NCBI GenBank assembly: GCA_002279285.1
Contig: NCBR01000088.1
Coordinates: 1 to 9,411, forward strand
DNA length: 9,411 bases
Reading direction: 5' to 3'
Source: Acidobacteria bacterium 37-71-11
Lineage (GTDB): Bacteria; Acidobacteriota; Thermoanaerobaculia; Thermoanaerobaculales; Thermoanaerobaculaceae
Part shown: positions 1 to 6,592 of the stretch, piece by piece
Position numbering within the stretch: position 1 is the first letter of the stretch
Layout of the letters: each line of letters begins with the position of its first letter
Notes under the pieces: model-generated
The model's database searches: none
Seen by the model: only the letters and a program-made list of their open reading frames with translations
What the model was told of the DNA's origin: nothing
Made by a program: the position numbers and the translations under genes

Positions 1-177
1 CGCGTTCGAGGCGGCGTAGAGGATGCGCCCCTCGCGCATGACGACCAGGCCGCTCCCCTCGCGCGACGTCAGGGTCAACTTGCCGGTCCTCGCCTTGACC
101 GCCAGCATCTGCAGCAGGCCGGGCAGCGTTACGTCCTCGAGCTTGCCCGCGAGCCTCACGGGGCCAGCGCCTCTCAT
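1..177 (-). CDS. DUF4388 (PATAN-like) domain protein, N-terminal part
   Basis: The reading frame starts with ATG at 177 and runs off the left edge, so only 59 codons are visible. A GGAGG ribosome binding site lies 8 bases upstream of the ATG, which supports this start. The peptide begins MRGAGPVRLAGKLEDVTLPG and continues with LLQMLAVKARTGKLTL, then GLVVMREGRILYAAS. This is the N-terminal pattern of DUF4388: a G-x-L-x-D-V-x-L-P-x-L-L-Q-x-L block, a T-G-x-L strand and a R-E-G-R-I-x-Y-A-x-S strand. DUF4388 proteins are common in Myxococcota and related phyla, often attached to response-regulator or gliding-motility-type proteins. The C-terminal partner, and so the precise role, lies outside the window. 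The upstream radC frame is open straight into this gene in the same frame, but the ribosome binding site and domain boundary argue for separate translation. Confidence 0.75.
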   Translation of the reverse strand, partial: MRGAGPVRLAGKLEDVTLPGLLQMLAVKARTGKLTLTSREGSGLVVMREGRILYAASNA

Positions 178-341
178 GGCCCGGCCCTCCGCCTGCGGGC
201 CCGGGGCGCACCCGTGCAGCGTGCGCGGGCTCCGTGGGCCGCAATTTCCGCGCGAGGGGTGTCCGGGGAGGTCATCCGTGCGCGCTGATGATACAACGTT
301 CGTCGCAGCCGCGCAGCCCCCGACCGGCCACCCGTCGCCCG

Positions 342-978
342 TCACCGCGCCGCCAGCACTCCGCGCTGGCGCAGCGACACGAAACCCGACCGCCCGACGA
401 CGATGTGGTCGAGCACGGCGATGTTGAGCAGCCGGGTCGCCCGATGGGTGCGTGTGCCAGACGATCAGCGCGTGTGCGTTGTCGAGGATCGCGCTGTTGA
501 ACACCTCCGACGGTTCGACGTCGGCGTGCGAGCGCGCCCCGCGGTGCAGCTCGTGCACCTGCAGCAAGCGGTTCCTCGCGTCGAGCGTGACGCTCCCGAA
601 CCGTTCGACCCGGCTCGACCCGTACGAGCGGGCGAGGTATTCGGCCACCGCCTCGGGCCGGTCGAGCAGCGGCTGCCCCTGCAGCGCCAGGCGCGCCAGC
701 CGCCGCCCCACCTCGAGCGCCGCCGCGACGACCGCCCCCTTGGCGGGACCCACCCCCTTGGCGCGCAGGATCATGCGGCGGTCCGCGGCCGCCAGGCCTG
801 CGAGGCCGCCGGCGTCGGTCAGCAGCTTCTCGGCGAGCGCCAACACGTCGGTGCCGGCCGTACCGGTGCGCAACAGCAGCGCGACCAGCTCCGCGTCGGA
901 GAGCGCCTCCGGCCCCCGGTTCAGCAGCTTCTCTCGCGGCCGCTCCTCGCGCGCCAGCTCCGCCACTCGCACGCTCAC
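342..978 (-). pseudogene. radC: radC, JAB/JAMM-domain DNA-repair-associated protein, internally deleted and frameshifted
   Basis: The GTG at 978 overlaps the sirtuin TGA (GTGA), indicating translational coupling. The N-terminal UPF0758 part is intact: ELAREERPREKLL near residues 7-19, SDAELVALLLRTGT (27-40), a helix-hairpin-helix-like AKGVGPAKGAVVAAALEVGR (73-92), then the JAB domain with ERFGSVTLDARNRLLQVHEL and VEPSEVF. The metal-binding motif reads HTHPSGDP (175-182); most relatives have HNHPSGDP. After codon 182 the usual PS-x-x-D stretch is absent. The expected C-terminus (LLNIAVLDHIVVG, then GFVSLRQRGVL) continues in another frame from 434 to a TGA at 344-342. Compared with E. coli RadC, about 53 bases are missing, including the codon for the Asp metal ligand. 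The gene is therefore non-functional as read, unless this is an assembly error. In the original frame translation stays open into the DUF4388 gene. Confidence 0.85.
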
Positions 979-1718
979 CCCCCCACCAGCAGCGCGTCCA
1001 CCTGCGGCAGCATCGCCCCCGCCGGCCCGCGCAGCGTCACGCCGGCGAGGTGCGCGAGGGCGCTCGCCTCCGGGTTGACCTCAATCACCGTGGCCCCCGC
1101 CGCCGCCGCGACCCCGACGAGCCCGGCGGCCGGGTACACCACCGCCGAGGTTCCAACCACGACGAGCACCTCACACGCCTCCACCGCCGCCTCTGCCGCC
1201 ACGATCCCATCGGCCGGCAGCGCCTCCCCGAACCACACGACGCCTGGGCGCTCGATCGCACCGCACGCGGCGCACCGCGGCGGTAGCTCGGGCAGCGGCG
1301 CCGTCCGGTCCTCGCGCTCGCGGCCGCACCCGGTGCAGCGCACTCGCCAGAGCGACCCGTGCAGCTCGACGACGCCGCGCGAGCCGGCCCCCTGGTGCAA
1401 CCCGTCCACGTTTTGCGTCACCAGCGTGAAGGCGGAGAAACGCTCCTGCCACGCCGCCAGCACCATGTGCGCCGGGTTGGGCCGGACCTTTGCCGCATTC
1501 GCGCGCCGCTGGTCGTAGAAGCGCCACACCCGCACCGGGTCGGCGGTAAATGCGTCCGGCGACGCCACGTCCTCGACGCGCGCGCCCTCCCACAGACCGC
1601 CGGCGCCGCGAAACGTCGCGAGGCCGCTCTCCGCCGACACCCCGGCGCCGGTGAACGCAACCACCCGGCTCGCCGCGCGCAGCGCCTCGGCGGCACGCCC
1701 AACGTCGTCCTGGAGCAT
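975..1718 (-). CDS. cobB: NAD-dependent protein deacylase, sirtuin class III (CobB/SIRT5 type)
   Basis: This 247-residue protein has the full sirtuin core. It removes acyl groups from lysine side chains using NAD+, giving nicotinamide and O-acyl-ADP-ribose. Visible motifs are GAGVSAESGLATFRG (24-38) for NAD binding, TQNVDGLH (101-108), and the catalytic His120 in VELHGS. Zinc ligands are Cys128, Cys131, Cys149 and Cys152. GTSAVVYPA (189-197) and EVNPE (213-217) close the Rossmann fold. The Y68-x-x-R71 pair in FYDQRR matches the residues that class III enzymes use to bind succinyl or malonyl groups, so desuccinylase activity is likely. The ATG at 1718 has only a weak, very close AGGA. The gene lies 29 bp after the AEC transporter stop and overlaps radC by 4 bp, so the three genes probably share a transcript. 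The protein should be cytoplasmic. Length is normal for the family. Confidence 0.93.
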   Translation of the reverse strand: MLQDDVGRAAEALRAASRVVAFTGAGVSAESGLATFRGAGGLWEGARVEDVASPDAFTADPVRVWRFYDQRRANAAKVRPNPAHMVLAAWQERFSAFTLVTQNVDGLHQGAGSRGVVELHGSLWRVRCTGCGREREDRTAPLPELPPRCAACGAIERPGVVWFGEALPADGIVAAEAAVEACEVLVVVGTSAVVYPAAGLVGVAAAAGATVIEVNPEASALAHLAGVTLRGPAGAMLPQVDALLVGG

Positions 1719-1747
1719 GTCCTGATTCTAGACCAAACGGCGCGGCC

Positions 1748-2662
1748 TCAGCCGCCGAGCAGTACCACCCACCCGACGTAGGTCGCGACCGACAGCACCG
1801 TCGTCGCCAGCACGCAGGCGCCAGCAAGGTCGGTGTCGCCGTCGAGGTCCGCGGCCACCGAGTTGCTCGCCACCGCCGTGGGCGCCGCCAGCAGCAGCAC
1901 CCCGACCGCGCACTCGAGCGGCGAGGCGCCCAGGAGGCTCAGCAGCCACCAGCCGAGCGCCGGCATCGCGACCAGCTTGATCGCCGAGACCGCGGCGAGC
2001 GGGCGCCAGAGGGCGGCGAGGCGCCCGAACTCGAGCTGCGCCCCGAGCGCCAGCAACGCCCCCGGGAACGCGAGGTCCGCGAGGGCGTTGAGGGAAGCCG
2101 CGAGCCAGCCCCACGGCTTCCAGTGGGCCATCGCGAGCGCAAGCCCGAGGAGGGCGCCGACGACCATCGGGTTCGCGAGCACCCGCACCGCGATCGGGAC
2201 CCGGCTGGCGCCGCGCGGGCGGTACGCCTCGAGCGCGGCGACCGCGAGCAGGTTCATCGCCGGGATGAGGACCGTGGAGGTGACCGCCGCGAGCCGCAGG
2301 CCCGCGTCGCCGTAGGTTGCCAGGATCAGGGGGAACGTGAAGTAGACGATGTTGCCGCGCAACGCGCCCTGGGTGAACACGCCGCGCTGCGAGCCGGGCA
2401 GGCCCCACCAGCGCGCGATGACAAGACCCGCGACCGTCGCGACCGCGGTCACCCCGACGGTCACCAGCATCGCCGCCGGCGAGAACGCCGACTCGAGCGG
2501 CGACGCGCCGACCTTGATGACGAACAGTGCCGGGAGCGCGAGGTTCGCGACCAGGGCGTTGAGGCCGTCCGCCGCGGCCGCGCTTAGGAGGCCGAAGCGC
2601 CGCGCGGCCACACCGAGCGCGATGAGCAGGAAGACGGGGACGAGGCCTGCGAGCAGCGTCAC
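1748..2662 (-). CDS. AEC-family (auxin efflux carrier-like) transporter
   Basis: The protein has 304 residues and about ten hydrophobic segments along its length, as expected for an inner-membrane AEC/malonate-type carrier. The N-terminal half opens with LLAGLVPVFLLIALGVAARR, followed by NLALPALF, a Pro-containing helix typical of the family. The C-terminal half repeats the pattern, with LADLAFPGALLALGAQL and the end signature APTAVASNSVAADL-D-GDTDLAGACVLATTVLS. Family members move small organic anions or other metabolites; the substrate cannot be read from the sequence. The start is GTG at 2662, chosen because it gives the usual short N-terminus; no good ribosome binding site is visible. It is the first gene of the AEC-sirtuin-radC unit and is divergent from the tRNA-Ser gene. 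Confidence 0.88.
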   Translation of the reverse strand: MTLLAGLVPVFLLIALGVAARRFGLLSAAAADGLNALVANLALPALFVIKVGASPLESAFSPAAMLVTVGVTAVATVAGLVIARWWGLPGSQRGVFTQGALRGNIVYFTFPLILATYGDAGLRLAAVTSTVLIPAMNLLAVAALEAYRPRGASRVPIAVRVLANPMVVGALLGLALAMAHWKPWGWLAASLNALADLAFPGALLALGAQLEFGRLAALWRPLAAVSAIKLVAMPALGWWLLSLLGASPLECAVGVLLLAAPTAVASNSVAADLDGDTDLAGACVLATTVLSVATYVGWVVLLGG

Positions 2663-2706
2663 GGGCCGGAAGTCTATCAGCCCCCGGATCGTCTCGTCCC
2701 GCCACC

Positions 2707-2735
2707 TTGAGCGCGCGCCGCTTTGACCCTATCCT
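2707..2735 (+). promoter_or_regulatory. Sigma70-type promoter of tRNA-Ser
   Basis: A -35-like TTGAGC (2707-2712) and a -10-like TATCCT (2730-2735) are separated by 17 bases. They end 11 bases before the mature tRNA, the usual layout for a stable-RNA promoter. Confidence 0.5.
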
Positions 2736-2746
2736 GGCCGCACCGC

Positions 2747-2834
2747 GGAGGGGTGGCCGAGCGGTTTAAGGCAGCGGTCTTGAAAACCGCCGTCCCGCAA
2801 GGGACCAGGAGTTCGAATCTCCTCCCCTCCGCCA
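2747..2834 (+). tRNA. tRNA-Ser (anticodon UGA)
   Basis: This is a complete class II tRNA cloverleaf. The acceptor stem GGAGGGG (2747-2753) pairs with CCCCTCC (2824-2830), with G as discriminator and an encoded CCA (2832-2834). The anticodon arm is GCGGT / CTTGAAA / ACCGC (2774-2790), with anticodon TGA at 2781-2783. A long variable arm (CGTCCCGCAAGGGACC) is typical of serine tRNAs. The T arm is AGGAG/TTCGAAT/CTCCT. It decodes UCA and related Ser codons. It is the only plus-strand gene in the left two thirds of the window. No mobile element is inserted next to it. Confidence 0.97.
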
Positions 2835-2897
2835 CCTCCCGGCAGTTCGCAGCCCGCAGCCCAACCCGGACGTCGAACGCCTGCCCTCGTCGCCGCG

Positions 2898-3239
2898 CTA
2901 CCGGTCGGGGAGGCGGCGGGCGAACACGGTGATGCGGGCGATCACCAGGACCAGCGGCGCCAGCGGCACGATCAGCCACACCGGCGCCCACGCGCTCGTG
3001 GGCGGGGGCGCCGCGTCCCGGTCGAAGTACGCGAACGCCAGCAGGAAGACGCCGAAGCCGAAAAGGAGCTTGCCGCCATAGGCGTTGATCTCGTACCAGT
3101 TCTCGGCCGAGACGAACGCCTTCGGGATGCGGACGCCGTACAGGTGGTTCATCGGCACCTTGCGCAGGATCAGCGGGACCGAGATGACGCTCAGCAAGAC
3201 ACCGATGCCGGCGTGGACGTAGGGGATGGGAACGATCAC
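2898..3239 (-). CDS. SdpI-family small membrane protein
   Basis: This 113-residue protein has three hydrophobic helices (about residues 4-27, 57-72 and 84-107). Between the first two lies the motif VPMNHLYGVRIPKAF (28-42), followed by W48 and N52 in ENWYEINAYGGK. This matches the SdpI/YhfL signature (P-x-N-x-x-Y-G-x-R-x-P-x-[TS/A], then W-x-x-x-N). Bacillus SdpI gives immunity to the SdpC toxin and helps sequester its repressor; most family members elsewhere have no known role, so immunity is not claimed here. The start is GTG at 3239, which overlaps the TGA of the upstream secreted-protein gene as GTGA. A frame reading further upstream exists but would overlap that gene extensively. The overlap implies that the two proteins are made together. 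Confidence 0.82.
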   Translation of the reverse strand: MIVPIPYVHAGIGVLLSVISVPLILRKVPMNHLYGVRIPKAFVSAENWYEINAYGGKLLFGFGVFLLAFAYFDRDAAPPPTSAWAPVWLIVPLAPLVLVIARITVFARRLPDR

Positions 3240-3724
3240 GGGCGCTCTTCGCCGGGGGACACCGCACCGGGTGCGGTTGGCCTTTTCCCGGGCGGGGCCA
3301 ACCAGAAGGTGGCGAGTGACGACAGCAGCGTCTTCCGCTCCGCCGCCGAATTGACCCGCAGCCACGCGCCCGCTTTCGGGGCGATCGCGTCCACGGAGCA
3401 GGTCAGTTCCGCGCGGATGCCCGGCGCCACCTCCGCGGAGGTCGACTTCGACTCGCCGGCAAACAGGACGACCTTGAGCTCGCCGATCCAGGGGTGCTCG
3501 ATCTTCGGCGAGGACCGGAACGACGCGACGCAGAGGTAGGGGCTGTCATCGGGCCGTCGCGGCGGGCGCACGATGGCTTCATCGGTGACGGGCTTCAACG
3601 AAAGCTCGCTCGCGGCATCTGCGCCGATCACCATGCCGAAGCGCTGTGCGGCCGCCGGCATCGCGAGGACGAGAAGCTGGGCGAGACCCAGCAGCAGCGC
3701 AAAACGTGCCGATCTTGTTCGCAT
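3236..3724 (-). CDS. Small secreted protein of unknown function
   Basis: I do not recognise the family. The 162-residue product starts with ATG at 3724, 6 bases after a clear GGAGG. A GTG seven codons upstream is less likely because it precedes that site. The N-terminus MRTRSARFALLLG has Arg residues then a hydrophobic core to about residue 23, and an AAA-Q junction near residue 27 that suits signal peptidase I. The mature part has two Cys (YLCVASF and ELTCSVDA) that could form a disulfide, and a Pro-rich charged tail. The domain is probably mostly beta, with W/F-rich strands such as HPWIGELKVVLFAG and GAWLRV. It overlaps the SdpI-like gene by 4 bp, so it may act with that membrane protein in the periplasm. 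Confidence 0.7.
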   Translation of the reverse strand: MRTRSARFALLLGLAQLLVLAMPAAAQRFGMVIGADAASELSLKPVTDEAIVRPPRRPDDSPYLCVASFRSSPKIEHPWIGELKVVLFAGESKSTSAEVAPGIRAELTCSVDAIAPKAGAWLRVNSAAERKTLLSSLATFWLAPPGKRPTAPGAVSPGEERP

Positions 3725-3787
3725 TGCGGCCCTCCGACGTTGCACAAGCGCGAAGAATAGACCGTACCCGGCCGCTTCCCGAACCGA

Positions 3788-3809
3788 GCCGGCCCGGCGC
3801 CGGGCCGGC
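3788..3809. terminator. Perfect 22-bp GC palindrome, terminator-like, downstream of the LysE-family gene
   Basis: Positions 3788-3798 are the exact reverse complement of 3799-3809. As RNA it would fold into a 9-bp all-GC stem with a GCGC loop. It lies 7 bp past the LysE-family stop (3816). No U-tract follows on either strand, so it may be a hairpin that blocks exonucleases or pauses polymerase rather than a classic intrinsic terminator. Confidence 0.4.
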
Positions 3810-3815
3810 CACCCG

Positions 3816-4436
3816 TCAGAGCGTCAGGAGCCGTGGGACGCTGACGGCCAGCTGGTACGCACCGAGGACCGCGAGCGCGGCCGCCGCGACCGCGATCAGA
3901 CCGCGCCGCGCCCGCTCGCTCAGGAAACGCGCCGTGCCGAAGAGGACTACGAACGCCGCGAGCGTCGCGACGATCGTGCCGTAGAAGGCGACGACCAGCG
4001 CGACCGCGCTGGCCGGATCGTGATGCCACGCCGCGACCGAGGCCGGTCCGAGCACGAGCGCCCAACCGAGGTAAGGGTTGGGGTTCAGCACATTGACGAG
4101 AACGGCCTGGAAGAACGTGCGCGGCGCCGAGGGTGCGGACGCCGCCGGCGCTTCGGGCGGGAAACGCAGCTGCCGGAACGCCGCCCACGCGAGGTAGACG
4201 AGGAGGACGCCGCCCGCCGCCCGCAGGCCCTGCTGCGCCGCGCCTGGGAGCCGCCCGAGCACGAGCAGGACGAGCGCGGCGATCGGGATGTCGGAGAGGA
4301 GCGGGGCCAACACCGCCGGGAGCGTCCGCTTCCATCCCGCCGCCGCGACGCGCGCGAGCAGGAACGCCTGCAACGGCCCGGGCTGGATCGCGGCCGCGAA
4401 GGCGAAGCCGCTCCCGAAGACGATCGACTCGATCAC
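3816..4436 (-). CDS. LysE-family amino-acid/metabolite exporter
   Basis: With GTG at 4436 as start the protein has 206 residues, the normal LysE/RhtB length, and about six hydrophobic helices. The family signature is present: an N-terminal helix followed by QPGP (18-21) in AAAIQPGPLQAFLLA, then WKRTLPAVLAPLLSD. The mid-protein NPNPYLGW (118-125) corresponds to the conserved N-P-K-x-x-x-F/W motif. LysE-type exporters move amino acids or similar metabolites out of the cytoplasm by proton exchange; the substrate is not readable here. An open frame extends upstream to 4541, but the extra residues are Arg-rich and unlike the family, so the GTG is preferred although its ribosome binding site is weak. 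A GC palindrome follows its stop. Confidence 0.85.
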   Translation of the reverse strand: MIESIVFGSGFAFAAAIQPGPLQAFLLARVAAAGWKRTLPAVLAPLLSDIPIAALVLLVLGRLPGAAQQGLRAAGGVLLVYLAWAAFRQLRFPPEAPAASAPSAPRTFFQAVLVNVLNPNPYLGWALVLGPASVAAWHHDPASAVALVVAFYGTIVATLAAFVVLFGTARFLSERARRGLIAVAAAALAVLGAYQLAVSVPRLLTL

Positions 4437-4510
4437 GCCGCTACCGTAGGCCGTGACACGCGGCGGACCGCCGCGACCGACCGCACGGACATCGTTGCCA
4501 CGCCGGCAGC

Positions 4511-4635
4511 ACCTCGGTCGTTGGCGCCTTCGCCATCGCATACCTGAACGGGACCGCGACGGCGTCCTCCAAGCCCGGGCACTCGATCAGCAGAAATCGT
4601 ACTGGGTCCTTCCTGGCGGGCTCGTGCCGCCGGGC
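4511..4635 (+). pseudogene. Fragment resembling the N-terminal part of a Nudix hydrolase, frameshifted
   Basis: On the plus strand, between two minus-strand genes, one frame encodes TSVVGAFAIAY (from 4511) and the next frame encodes DGVLQARALDQQKSYWVLPG and then GLVPPG (to 4635). Together this resembles the opening of a Nudix domain (a G-A-F-x-I strand, D-G-x-x-L-x-x-R, then Y-W-x-L-P-G-G-x-V-x-x-G). The Nudix box itself (GE...REL.EE) never follows, because the sequence meets the 3' end of the ICMT-like gene at 4641. No start with a ribosome binding site is visible. It is probably a decayed, truncated remnant; chance resemblance is possible because the match is short. Confidence 0.35.
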
Positions 4636-4640
4636 TTCCC

Positions 4641-5210
4641 CTACACCACGAACGGGATGAAGCGCTTGGTGCGCGCCATGTACGCCCGATACGGCTCACC
4701 GATCGTCTCCAGGAACGCCCGCTCCTCCACCCGCGCCCGGCGCAGGTAGATGAGCGCCGGCACCACGAGCAGGATCGCGACGCTGACCCAGCTGTCCAGG
4801 GCGATCGCGATCCCGAGAAAGACCATCATGCCGGCCGTGTACGACGGGTGGCGAACCCAGCGATACGGGCCGCGCTCGATGACGGGTTGGTCCCCCTTCA
4901 CGACCACGGCACCGGTGAAGTGCTCGCCGAGCGTGCGGAAGCAGACCCGGCGTGCCACGCCCCCGGCGAACAGCACGCAGGTGCCCGCAACGAGCGCGAC
5001 CAGCGAGTGACGGATCACGAGCCACGGCAGGAACGACGCTGCGGTCGCGGCGACCAGCGCCACGTTCTGCCCGATCATGATCAGGCGCAGCGTCCCTGCA
5101 TCTTGGGCGCCGGCCGGCGCGCGCCGCGCCGTCCGGATCAGTGCGAACTCCCGCGCGAACACCCACACGTAGACCACCCAGAACGCCACCCCTTCGGGAA
5201 ACCGGAACAC
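4641..5210 (-). CDS. Isoprenylcysteine carboxyl methyltransferase (ICMT)-family membrane protein
   Basis: This protein has about 189 residues and four to five hydrophobic segments. The C-terminal half carries the ICMT/PEMT signature: RGPYRWVRHPSYTAG (113-127), a hydrophobic helix, then VEERAFLETIGEPYRAY (161-177) and TKRFIPFV. In the family, the R-x-P-x-Y-x-x-x-R-H-P-x-Y block and the later E-E-x-x-L contribute to S-adenosylmethionine binding. Bacteria lack prenylated CAAX proteins, so the bacterial substrate is probably a lipid or another small hydrophobic molecule. The start is uncertain. GTG at 5210 is the first usable codon after an in-frame stop, but it has no good ribosome binding site; GTG at codon 8, or other GTGs shortly after it, are alternatives. 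A Nudix-like remnant abuts its stop codon. Confidence 0.85.
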   Translation of the reverse strand: MFRFPEGVAFWVVYVWVFAREFALIRTARRAPAGAQDAGTLRLIMIGQNVALVAATAASFLPWLVIRHSLVALVAGTCVLFAGGVARRVCFRTLGEHFTGAVVVKGDQPVIERGPYRWVRHPSYTAGMMVFLGIAIALDSWVSVAILLVVPALIYLRRARVEERAFLETIGEPYRAYMARTKRFIPFVV

Positions 5211-5285
5211 CGGGGCGATGTGGGCGTGCAGTGTGGCCTCCAGCGGCCGAGAGCAACCGCGCCCTCGACCTCACCTTCTCTTACC

Positions 5286-5825
5286 TTACGCGCCGTCCGG
5301 CGGCCCGATCACGGCCGCCGGGACGACCAACTGCAGCTGCCCGAGCAGGGCGTGCGGATACGCGGGCGACACCACGACGGTCCGTTTCCCGAACCGGAGC
5401 ACGACCGCCAGCTTCGGGTTGGTGACGAACGCACGGTAGCGACCCAGTGACTTGTTCTGAAAGACCCCGGTGACCGCGAACAGACCCCCATTGCCGAACA
5501 GGCGGAGCGACCGGCGCATCGCCGACGGGTCGTGCCAGGCGCGCGTGAGGCCGTCCAGGCCGACGCGCGTGCGCCAGAGCAGGCGCTCGACGTAGAGACC
5601 GCTGCGATCGAGCTGGTAACCCCTGACGACGAACAGCAGCGCGACGAGGAGGATCACCGCCGGCACCGCGACGAACAACGTGCCGAACGTCTCGGCGAAC
5701 GGGACGCGCGTCCCGCGCGGGACTGCCCGGCTCAGGGCGTACGTCGCGCCGAGCAGGATGACCGTGGCACCGGTCGAGACCACCTTGAGCGAGGCGGGCC
5801 ACGCGGCGGCGTCGAACCTCTGCAT
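5286..5825 (-). CDS. Membrane-anchored bacterial PH-domain protein
   Basis: Starting at ATG 5825, preceded by GAAGG at suitable spacing, the protein has 179 residues. An upstream in-frame codon at 5852 has no such site. Two transmembrane helices (about 15-32 and 48-68) are followed by a soluble domain. This contains the pattern YQLDRSGLYVERLLWRTRV, then RLFGNGGLFAVTGVFQNKSL (108-127), RYRAFVTNP and LAVVLRFGKRTVVVSP. The RLFGNGG...G-x-F-x-N-x-x-L-G-x-[YF]-R-A-F-x-T block is typical of the bPH_5/bPH_10 type of bacterial PH domain fused to two membrane helices. The cellular role of these proteins is not established. Neighbours on the same strand lie 75 bp and 60 bp away, so a shared transcript is possible. 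Confidence 0.78.
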   Translation of the reverse strand: MQRFDAAAWPASLKVVSTGATVILLGATYALSRAVPRGTRVPFAETFGTLFVAVPAVILLVALLFVVRGYQLDRSGLYVERLLWRTRVGLDGLTRAWHDPSAMRRSLRLFGNGGLFAVTGVFQNKSLGRYRAFVTNPKLAVVLRFGKRTVVVSPAYPHALLGQLQLVVPAAVIGPPDGA

Positions 5826-5885
5826 GCGACCTTCAGTGTAGCGGACGCGCACGCCGTCCTTTCGCGCCTGTGCCGCAACGCCCGA

Positions 5886-6389
5886 CTACAGGTACTCCTC
5901 GGCCAACCCCTTGATGAGTGCATGGTATTGCGCCCAGGCGCTCCAGACGTCCCGGGCCCAATCGGAGACCAGCCGGACATGCTCCTCCAGACCGCGGGCG
6001 CGGGCCACGTCCACGACCGTGATCGCCCCGTTGCGCTCCGGCGGCTCGAGCCAGGCGAAACGGTCGGCGTGGCGCACGACCGCCCGCAGCACCCGCGTCG
6101 CGGCCTGGCCGCGCAGCCCTCTCTCCAGCACGAGGTATAGGCCCACGAGGTGGGCATTGACCGATTGGATCGCCTGCCGTCCCGGCGCGCCCGGGTGCTG
6201 GACCGCGTACGTGTCGACCGTCAGCCGGTGCGTCGGTTGCGGGTAGCCGAACTCGCCGAACTCCCTGGCCAGGATGCCTTCGTAGACCTCCCAGCAGCCT
6301 GCGACCGCGCCGATGTACGGGTGGGGCTTGCCCGAAACGGCCCTGACGAGAGCCCCACAACCCACGCACCTGATGAGTCCGTCCGCCAC
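5886..6389 (-). CDS. DUF5946-family protein
   Basis: The 167-residue protein begins RCVGCGALV, with Cys8 and Cys11 forming a small knuckle. This is followed by GCWEVYEGILAREFGE (31-46) and the strongly conserved block HRLTVDTYAVQHPG (54-67), then QSVNAHLVGLYLVLERGL. It ends with WLEPPERNGAITVVDV and a W-A-x-x-V-W-x-A-W helix (144-152). This set is the DUF5946 pattern; the function of the family is unknown. The His/Asp/Gln-His cluster suggests a metal or small-molecule site. GTG at 6389 is chosen because GGAGG lies 7 bases upstream. An ATG at 6440 in the same frame has a poor site and adds residues not expected for the family. The stop codon of the truncated frame at 6391-6492 lies 1 base before this start, so reinitiation is plausible. 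Confidence 0.75.
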   Translation of the reverse strand: MADGLIRCVGCGALVRAVSGKPHPYIGAVAGCWEVYEGILAREFGEFGYPQPTHRLTVDTYAVQHPGAPGRQAIQSVNAHLVGLYLVLERGLRGQAATRVLRAVVRHADRFAWLEPPERNGAITVVDVARARGLEEHVRLVSDWARDVWSAWAQYHALIKGLAEEYL

Positions 6390-6390
6390 G

Positions 6391-6492
6391 TCAGATCCTC
6401 CCGGCCGTTCCGGGCTGCGCTTGAAAATGGCGTCCGACATGGGTCCGCATGTAGACGCCGAACACCAGCACGCTCGTCGCGCTCTTGCTCAT
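6391..6492 (-). pseudogene. Truncated small membrane protein frame behind a very strong ribosome binding site
   Basis: The frame starts with ATG at 6492, four bases after GGAGGAGGT (within 6493-6505), one of the strongest ribosome binding sites in the window. It encodes 33 residues, beginning MSKSATSVLVFGVYM and then becoming Arg/His-rich up to TGA at 6391. The first 14 residues look like the start of a small hydrophobic protein whose transmembrane region is absent, as if a deletion joined its 5' end to the leader of the DUF5946 gene. The stop is immediately followed by the DUF5946 GTG. An alternative reading is a short leader peptide that couples translation to that gene. Confidence 0.4.
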
Positions 6493-6592
6493 ATCCACCT
6501 CCTCCGAGCCGCCGGAAGCTCCTCTTTGCACCCCACTCTTCGACGTGCCCTATGACGAAGGCAGCGACGGGACGGGGCGCTCGACGCGCCCG

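Noticed and set aside
403..1518. Long plus-strand open frame of 371 codons
   Set aside because: It is antisense to radC and the sirtuin, which carry clear family motifs. Its Arg/Pro/Ser-rich composition is typical of shadow frames in GC-rich DNA.
2747..2834. tRNA-Ser as an integration site for a mobile element
   Set aside because: No integrase, no repeat of the tRNA 3' end and no foreign-looking genes are seen next to it.
3573..4547. Plus-strand open frame of 324 codons rich in Arg, Glu and Asp
   Set aside because: It lies antisense to the LysE-family gene and the secreted-protein start. No domain is recognisable and the composition is that of a shadow frame.
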